Below, one piece after another: positions 6,224 through 10,549 of a stretch of DNA of 10,549 bases. Below the pieces are notes generated by a model that was not told the origin of the DNA, did no database searches, and worked only from the letters and a program-made list of their open reading frames with translations. A program made the translations under genes and the position numbers. Origin of the DNA: Clostridia bacterium (GTDB taxonomy: Bacteria; Bacillota; Clostridia; TANB77; UBA1234). The stretch lies in NCBI GenBank assembly GCA_900765095.1, contig CAAFRB010000043.1, forward strand, positions 1-10,549. Reading direction: 5' to 3'. Each line of letters opens with the position of its first letter. Position 1 is the first letter of the stretch.

Positions 6224-7123
6224 ATGAAGACACTTACCATATTTACCCCTGCATACAACCGGGCTCACACTTTAGGCAGAACATACGAAAGCCTGCTCCG
6301 TCAGACTTGTGATGATTTTGAATGGCTGATAGTGGATGACGGATCCAAAGATCCTACCAAAGAACTTGTAGAAGGATGGATACAAGAGGGTAAAATAAGT
6401 ATCCGGTATATTTATCAGCAAAATCAGGGTATGCATGGTGCTCATAACACCGCATACCGGAATATACATACGGAACTCAATACGTGTATTGATTCGGATG
6501 ATTACATGCCCGATGATGCTGTGGAAACCATTGTCAACTTTTGGAAAGCCAACGGTTCTGACAAATATGCAGGGATTATTGGGCTGGATTGTACCGAAAA
6601 TGGAAACATCATCGGAACTTCTTTCCCGAAAGACATAAAAGAAACCACACTAAACGGCTTTTATGCCAAAGGTGGAAAAGGCGATAAAAAACTGGTGTAC
6701 AGAACCGAAGTGATCAAACAATATCCGGAATATCCGATATTTGAAGGGGAGAAGTATGTCAGCCTCGGCTACAAGTACCTGCTCATTGATCAGGATTATA
6801 CCTTACTTACCTTGAACAAACCGCTTGTTGTTGTAGAATACCAGCAAGATGGGTCTAGCATGAACATGTACCGGCAATACTGGAACAATCCCAAAGGATT
6901 TGCTTTTATTCGAAAAGTAGAGATGAAACTATGTAGTAGCCTAAAAAGAAAGTTTGAATTGTGTATACACTATGTATCAAGCTCCATCAAAGCTAAAAAT
7001 ACACATTTTATTACAGAGTCTCCATTAGTAGGTTTGACCATACTCGCCATCATTCCAGGTTGTTTACTGTACTTGCTAACTAAATATAAAGTGCAGTCCA
7101 ATCAAAAATTTAATATTAAATAA
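6224..7123 (+). CDS. GT2-family glycosyltransferase
   Basis: An inverting GT-A glycosyltransferase. TIFTPAYNRAHTLGRTYESL (4-23) opens the nucleotide-sugar domain. VDDGS (37-41) and CIDSDDYMPDDA (88-99) hold the acidic nucleotide- and metal-binding residues. The length of 299 aa is normal. A hydrophobic stretch near the C-terminus (about 267-286, with TILAIIPGCLLYLLT) may anchor the enzyme to the membrane or be a relic of a longer C-terminal region. It is expected to add one sugar of the repeat unit; specificity cannot be assigned. It follows the GT32 gene closely. After it come 91 bp of AT-rich non-coding DNA (7124-7214) in which I see no clear promoter or terminator. Confidence 0.9.
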   Translation: MKTLTIFTPAYNRAHTLGRTYESLLRQTCDDFEWLIVDDGSKDPTKELVEGWIQEGKISIRYIYQQNQGMHGAHNTAYRNIHTELNTCIDSDDYMPDDAVETIVNFWKANGSDKYAGIIGLDCTENGNIIGTSFPKDIKETTLNGFYAKGGKGDKKLVYRTEVIKQYPEYPIFEGEKYVSLGYKYLLIDQDYTLLTLNKPLVVVEYQQDGSSMNMYRQYWNNPKGFAFIRKVEMKLCSSLKRKFELCIHYVSSSIKAKNTHFITESPLVGLTILAIIPGCLLYLLTKYKVQSNQKFNIK

Positions 7124-7214
7124 CTTATAAAAAGTGCTACAGAATATATTATAAAGAAATAAAAATAAGCTATCTAATAGTTTAATATATAATAGACCGT
7201 TAAAAACGAATAAA

Positions 7215-8324
7215 ATGAACAATCCAATAAGAGTCTTAATGATATTTACGATCATGAATAGAGGTGGAGCAGAAACCATGATAATGAACTATTATCGTAA
7301 TATCGATAGAACCAAGGTACAATTTGACTTTATTGTCCATAGGCCACAAAAAGGAGAATACGATGATGAAATTAAAAGTCTTGGGGGAAAAATTTTCATT
7401 TTTCCAGCGGTCCGTCCTAACAACTTCTGCATTTATAAAAAACAAATAAGAGAATTTCTTGACACACATCCAGAATATAGGATTATACATAGTCATGCTC
7501 AAGAGTTATCATACTATTTTTATAAAATAGCACATGAAAAAGGAATACCTTACATAATTACTCATTCTCACAATGCTTCTATGTTGTGGGATTTTAAAGC
7601 CCCATTACGTATTTTATGGCGTAAACTGATGTTTAAATATGTTAATATATATTTCACTTGTGGCATAAAGGCCGGTATACATTATTATGGGAAAAGACGT
7701 GCTCAAAATGCTATACTACTGAACAATGCAATAGATGTAGAACAATTTAAATTTAATATGGAATATCGTAAAAAAATCCGTAAAGAATTTAATATATGTG
7801 ATAATGAATTTGTAATAGGCCATATAGGGCGTTTTACTCCACAAAAAAACCATTCATTCCTTTTAGATATTTTCAAAGCTTTTTCTACGAAAAATCCTAA
7901 GACCAAACTCATACTTGTTGGTGAAGAAGATGATAAAAAGACCGTTAGAGAAAAAGCTACTAAATTGGGAATTATTAATCAGATTATATTTACTGGTATA
8001 AGGAAAGATATACCAGCTTTACTATCTGCTTTTGATTGTATCTTAATGCCATCATTGTTTGAAGGACTTTCAGTAGCTATGGTGGAAGAACAATGCTCTG
8101 GTCTTCCATTAATAACATCAACAAATGTTCCCCCTGAAGTAAAACTTTTACCAAGTACAGAATTTATTTCTCTTAAAGCTGAAATACAAACGTGGGTTAC
8201 TACGCTTGAAAAATATATGAAAACTCCAAGAACGATAAACGCTACAGACATTATTTCAAAGGCCGGTTATGATATTAAAGTTAACGCAATCAAACTACAA
8301 AACTTTTATTTATCTTTAAAATAA
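7215..8324 (+). CDS. GT4-family glycosyltransferase (EpsF/CapH-like)
   Basis: A second GT4 retaining glycosyltransferase, distinct from the one at 2815. RVLMIFTIMNRGGAETMIMN (6-25) is the acceptor-side start. IHSHAQELSYYF and ITHSHNASM lie in the N-terminal domain. The C-terminal donor domain has IGHIGRFTPQKNHSFLLDIF (201-220), LILVGEEDD and SLFEGLSVAMVEEQCSG, with the E-x7-E pair E283/E291. At 369 aa it has the usual length for exopolysaccharide enzymes of the EpsF group. Base composition is clearly more AT-rich than in the HU-like gene. It stands 91 bp after the GT2 gene and only 8 bp before the ATG remnant of the next gene, so the last three genes probably share a transcript. Confidence 0.9.
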   Translation: MNNPIRVLMIFTIMNRGGAETMIMNYYRNIDRTKVQFDFIVHRPQKGEYDDEIKSLGGKIFIFPAVRPNNFCIYKKQIREFLDTHPEYRIIHSHAQELSYYFYKIAHEKGIPYIITHSHNASMLWDFKAPLRILWRKLMFKYVNIYFTCGIKAGIHYYGKRRAQNAILLNNAIDVEQFKFNMEYRKKIRKEFNICDNEFVIGHIGRFTPQKNHSFLLDIFKAFSTKNPKTKLILVGEEDDKKTVREKATKLGIINQIIFTGIRKDIPALLSAFDCILMPSLFEGLSVAMVEEQCSGLPLITSTNVPPEVKLLPSTEFISLKAEIQTWVTTLEKYMKTPRTINATDIISKAGYDIKVNAIKLQNFYLSLK

Positions 8325-8332
8325 TAAATCGG

Positions 8333-8344
8333 ATGAAAAAAAAA
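8333..8344 (+). other. ATG followed by A9 homopolymer, candidate slippage site
   Basis: ATG at 8333-8335 is followed by nine A's (8336-8344). In this length the frame is ATG AAA AAA AAA TAT GCT TAT TGA, which stops after seven codons. With ten (or seven) A's the ATG would read through into the 8353-9291 gene. The site sits 8 bp after the previous stop, the normal spacing for a start codon here. A slippery tract at this point could switch the gene by replication slippage or be tolerated through transcriptional slippage. Confidence 0.65.
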
Positions 8345-8352
8345 TATGCTTA

Positions 8353-9291
8353 TTGATACTATTCAACCATAGATATGACAAAAACATACCTATATTAGAT
8401 AAAATGTACAAAGATCGATTTTCTCATATTCGATACATAGTTCCATTTTATGACGGAAATCGTGATGATATTATAGCAGTATATGCTAGAAGCATCTTCT
8501 TTGAATCATATATAGCTCAAGCTTATAATGTATTAAAAAAAGAGAAGTTTGATTATTTCTACATCATTGCTGATGACATGATAATCAATCCCAATATAAA
8601 TGAGCATAACATTCAAGAATTCTTTGAATTACAAGATGGCGAATCTTGGATACCTCACCTTCGAAGAATAAAAGATCAAAAATATTTTTGGATTGGAACT
8701 CTTTCAGCCTATATATATAAACCTATACAGAAATTTGTAGAAATAAGCAATGAAATACCTTCAGTAGAAGAAGCACTAAAGAAGTTTGAAGATCAAGGAC
8801 TTTTGAATCCAATGGAACTTACAAGACAAGACGTTTTTAAGAATTTCTCTTTAAAAACAAAGTTTATGGGAGATAAAGCAAGACTTGCTCTGAGAATTTT
8901 AACATGGTTAAGACATCCATTACAAAAATCTGCTAATTTATCCTATCCTTTAGCTGCATCATACTCAGATACTCTGCTTGTTGCAGGTGATTCAATGGAA
9001 AGATTTGCTCACTATTGCGGTGTTTTCGGTGCGACTTCACTTTTCGTTGAAGTCGCAATCCCCACAGCTCTAATTTTAGCTTCAGAAAAAAAAATAAAAA
9101 CAGAGAAAGATATCAGTAAGACCGGTCGATCATACTGGAAAACTGCAAACAATGTATTCTGCGATAATCCATCTTATTTATGGGATAATCTTGAAAACGA
9201 ATACAAAAACCTAAATGATATAATAAATCGATTTCCAAAGGACGCAATTTACATACATCCTGTAAAAATATCTAAATGGATAAAGAAATAA
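8353..9291 (+). CDS. Unclassified glycosyltransferase-like protein, start disrupted by poly-A
   Basis: I do not recognise a named family with confidence. The protein is soluble-looking, and its N-terminal half resembles a GT-A nucleotide-sugar domain: LFNHRYDKN at the start, VPFYDGNRDD (30-39) and YFYIIADDMIINP (68-80), whose acidic pair could bind metal. Later ERFAHYCGVFGATSLFVEVA (about 212-231) looks like a conserved core. The frame is open from an unusual TTG at 8353. An ATG at 8333 is followed by nine A's and runs out of frame into a stop at 8354-8356. One extra A would give MKKKICLLILFNHRYDKN, a far more natural start. The gene therefore looks frameshifted, phase-variable, or affected by an assembly error. 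It lies 7 bp before the flavoprotein gene, suggesting a joint role in making or using that sugar. Confidence 0.6.
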   Translation: MILFNHRYDKNIPILDKMYKDRFSHIRYIVPFYDGNRDDIIAVYARSIFFESYIAQAYNVLKKEKFDYFYIIADDMIINPNINEHNIQEFFELQDGESWIPHLRRIKDQKYFWIGTLSAYIYKPIQKFVEISNEIPSVEEALKKFEDQGLLNPMELTRQDVFKNFSLKTKFMGDKARLALRILTWLRHPLQKSANLSYPLAASYSDTLLVAGDSMERFAHYCGVFGATSLFVEVAIPTALILASEKKIKTEKDISKTGRSYWKTANNVFCDNPSYLWDNLENEYKNLNDIINRFPKDAIYIHPVKISKWIKK

Positions 9292-9298
9292 TATTATT

Positions 9299-10471
9299 AT
9301 GCAAAAAATAGCAATAATTGGTGCTGGTATTTCAGGATTAAGTGCAGCACATTTTTTAAAAAATCGATATGATGTAACTCTTTTTGAAAAAGATAATAAA
9401 CCAGGTGGCTTAATAAAATGTCGTAGAGTTAATGGTAGTTTATTTCATACTTGTGGTGGTCATGTATTCAATTCTAAACGTCAGGACGTACTAGACTGGT
9501 TTTGGTCAAAATTTTCACGTGAAGAAGAATTTTACAATACCAGTCGTAATTCATGTGTCTTTATAGATAAGAATAGCACATCATTAGAACATGATGATAT
9601 CCCATATCCCATAGAAAATCATATTTATCTTTTTAATGATAAAGTACAAAAATCATTCTATGAAGATCTAGAAGAAATAGACAAAACTAAGGGATTCAAT
9701 GCCAAGTTTACTGACTATGATAACTTCGGTGATTTTCTCCGTTGGCGTTTTGGAAAAACTTTATATAATATTTATTTCGAACCGTACAATAAAAAGATAT
9801 GGAGACGTAATTTAACAAGCATACCTATGTCATGGATGGAAGGCAAACTTCCTATGCCTACAACCCAAGAGATGCGTAACAATAATACAAATAAAGTTAA
9901 AGAAAAAACATTTGTCCATTCTACATTTTGGTATGAAAAGATGAATGGATCACAATATATCGCAGATAGATTAGCAAAAGGTTTAAACATAAATTATAAT
10001 ACAAATATTGATAAATTACAATATATTGACGGTAAATGGTTTATCGAAAATAAACAATTTGATAAAATAATTTTCTGTGGTAATATTAAAGATATGATAA
10101 AAATAATTAAAGGCATCGATTTATCCGCATTCTTTAGCCCAATCGAAGCTTTAGAATACCATGGAACGACTGCTGTATTCTGTGAAATCGATTCTAATCC
10201 TTATTCTTGGATTTATCAACCATCTCGTAGACATGAAAGCCATAGAATTATTTGTACTGGCAATTTTTCTCCATCAAATAATGATATTAGCGTTACAAGA
10301 AAAGAACGAATTACAGCAACACTTGAATTTACCGATTATATCAGCAAAGAAGATATTTTAAAAAACCTTAAGTATATCCCTTTAAATCCCCAATATTTGG
10401 ATCATGAATATAATCAATATACTTATCCCATTCAAGATATAAATACTCGTAGTATAATTATTGATCCTTAA
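9299..10471 (+). CDS. FAD-dependent oxidoreductase, UDP-galactopyranose mutase-like, C-terminally truncated
   Basis: A flavoprotein of the amine-oxidase/UDP-galactopyranose-mutase-like group. The N-terminal dinucleotide-binding motif GAGISGLSAAHFL (8-20) ends at acidic E30 (TLFEKD), followed by KPGGL (35-39, the usual GG doublet), then HTCGGHVFN (50-58) and a middle domain with FGDFLRWRFGKTLYNIYFEPYNKKIW. It may make a furanose or other modified nucleotide sugar for the polysaccharide; the true reaction is uncertain. The reading frame enters the right inverted repeat at base 10464 and stops six bases later. Proteins of this group normally run past the TYPIQ segment into a C-terminal FAD-contacting stretch (of the LLGRFGEWEYYNMD type), which is absent. 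About 40 residues are probably missing and the product is likely inactive. Confidence 0.78.
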   Translation: MQKIAIIGAGISGLSAAHFLKNRYDVTLFEKDNKPGGLIKCRRVNGSLFHTCGGHVFNSKRQDVLDWFWSKFSREEEFYNTSRNSCVFIDKNSTSLEHDDIPYPIENHIYLFNDKVQKSFYEDLEEIDKTKGFNAKFTDYDNFGDFLRWRFGKTLYNIYFEPYNKKIWRRNLTSIPMSWMEGKLPMPTTQEMRNNNTNKVKEKTFVHSTFWYEKMNGSQYIADRLAKGLNINYNTNIDKLQYIDGKWFIENKQFDKIIFCGNIKDMIKIIKGIDLSAFFSPIEALEYHGTTAVFCEIDSNPYSWIYQPSRRHESHRIICTGNFSPSNNDISVTRKERITATLEFTDYISKEDILKNLKYIPLNPQYLDHEYNQYTYPIQDINTRSIIIDP

Positions 10472-10549
10472 TTCCGCAACACTATTATAAAATATTTTTT
10501 TTAAGTACCTGAGCAACAAAAAGTTGCTCAGGATTTTGCCATGTCAGAG
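10464..10549 (-). repeat. Right terminal inverted repeat (86 bp), probable IS end
   Basis: This is a perfect inverted copy of bases 1-86. It begins inside a GAT codon of the flavoprotein gene and supplies that gene's premature stop (TAA at 10469-10471), so the native 3' end of the gene has been displaced. The bases just inside the two repeats differ (AAATATCG on the left; CAATAATT on the right, read as reverse complement). The two junctions are therefore independent insertion or recombination points, not one site read twice. The same element thus faces inward at both ends of the window. Confidence 0.9.
10508..10537 (+). terminator. Hairpin plus ATTTT in the right repeat, possible terminator
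   Basis: This is the mirror copy of the left hairpin. The 10-bp stem (10508-10517 with 10523-10532, AAAAA loop) is followed by ATTTT, a short imperfect U-tract in the + direction. It lies 37 bases after the premature stop of the flavoprotein gene and could end the operon transcript. The tract is short, so the call is tentative. Confidence 0.35.

Larger units (their letters stand above)
87..10463. other. 10.4-kb glycan gene segment bounded by inverted repeats
   Basis: Everything between the two 86-bp inverted repeats is polysaccharide biosynthesis DNA, and both edge genes are truncated at the repeat boundary. Two inverted copies of an IS can act as a composite-transposon-like unit or as substrates for inversion by homologous recombination. 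A trivial alternative is that the source contig was cut at a multicopy IS on each side. No site-specific recombinase gene lies inside the segment. The geometry is seen directly; mobility or inversion is inference. Confidence 0.4.

Noticed and set aside
6435..6638. Alternative + strand frame inside the GT2 gene
   Set aside because: It overlaps the catalytic region of a clear GT2 protein in another frame and has no family resemblance or start signal.

Overview
The window looks like part of a capsular or exopolysaccharide biosynthesis locus from a gut-type Bacteroidales bacterium (Bacteroides or Phocaeicola are the likeliest genera). The grounds are low and patchy GC, weak Shine-Dalgarno sequences, a Bacteroidetes-type HU-like DNA-binding protein inside the cluster, and the gene mix: glycosyltransferases, acyltransferases, a Kdo-type sugar pair and a UDP-galactopyranose-mutase-like flavoprotein. 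All eleven credible genes lie on the + strand. I see no tRNA, rRNA, CRISPR array, complete transposase, flippase, polymerase or initiating sugar-phosphate transferase.

Layout: (1) 1-86 is a perfect 86-bp terminal inverted repeat, mirrored at 10464-10549. It carries a 10-bp hairpin and looks like the end of an insertion sequence. (2) 31-2689 holds an acyltransferase that has lost its N-terminus, a CMP-Kdo-synthetase-like gene, and an arabinose-5-phosphate isomerase (KdsD/KpsF type), tightly packed. (3) 2691-2762 is a very long perfect hairpin (24-bp arms). (4) 2815-4553 holds a GT4 glycosyltransferase and a hexapeptide acetyltransferase that overlap by 4 bp. (5) 4554-4884 is the longest non-coding stretch. 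It has nested inverted repeats and a four-unit 22-bp tandem array of palindromic sites ending 21 nt before an HU-like gene. (6) 4885-7123 holds the HU-like gene, a GT32-type glycosyltransferase and a GT2 glycosyltransferase. (7) 7215-10471 holds a second GT4 enzyme, an unclassified glycosyltransferase-like protein with a probable poly-A frameshift at its start, and a flavoprotein truncated at its C-terminus by the right inverted repeat.

Working together (inference): the isomerase and cytidylyltransferase would supply ribulose-5-P -> arabinose-5-P and CMP-Kdo or a related CMP-ulosonate. The four recognisable glycosyltransferases, and possibly the fifth unclassified protein, would assemble a repeat unit. 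The two acyltransferases would decorate it, and the flavoprotein may make a furanose or other modified nucleotide sugar. The HU-like protein may regulate the second half of the locus through the array upstream of it.

The most notable point is that both outermost genes are broken exactly where the same inverted repeat begins. The 10.4-kb segment is therefore bounded by two inward-facing copies of one repeated element. It could be invertible or mobilisable by recombination, or the window may simply be a contig that ends in a multicopy element. The sequence alone cannot separate these.
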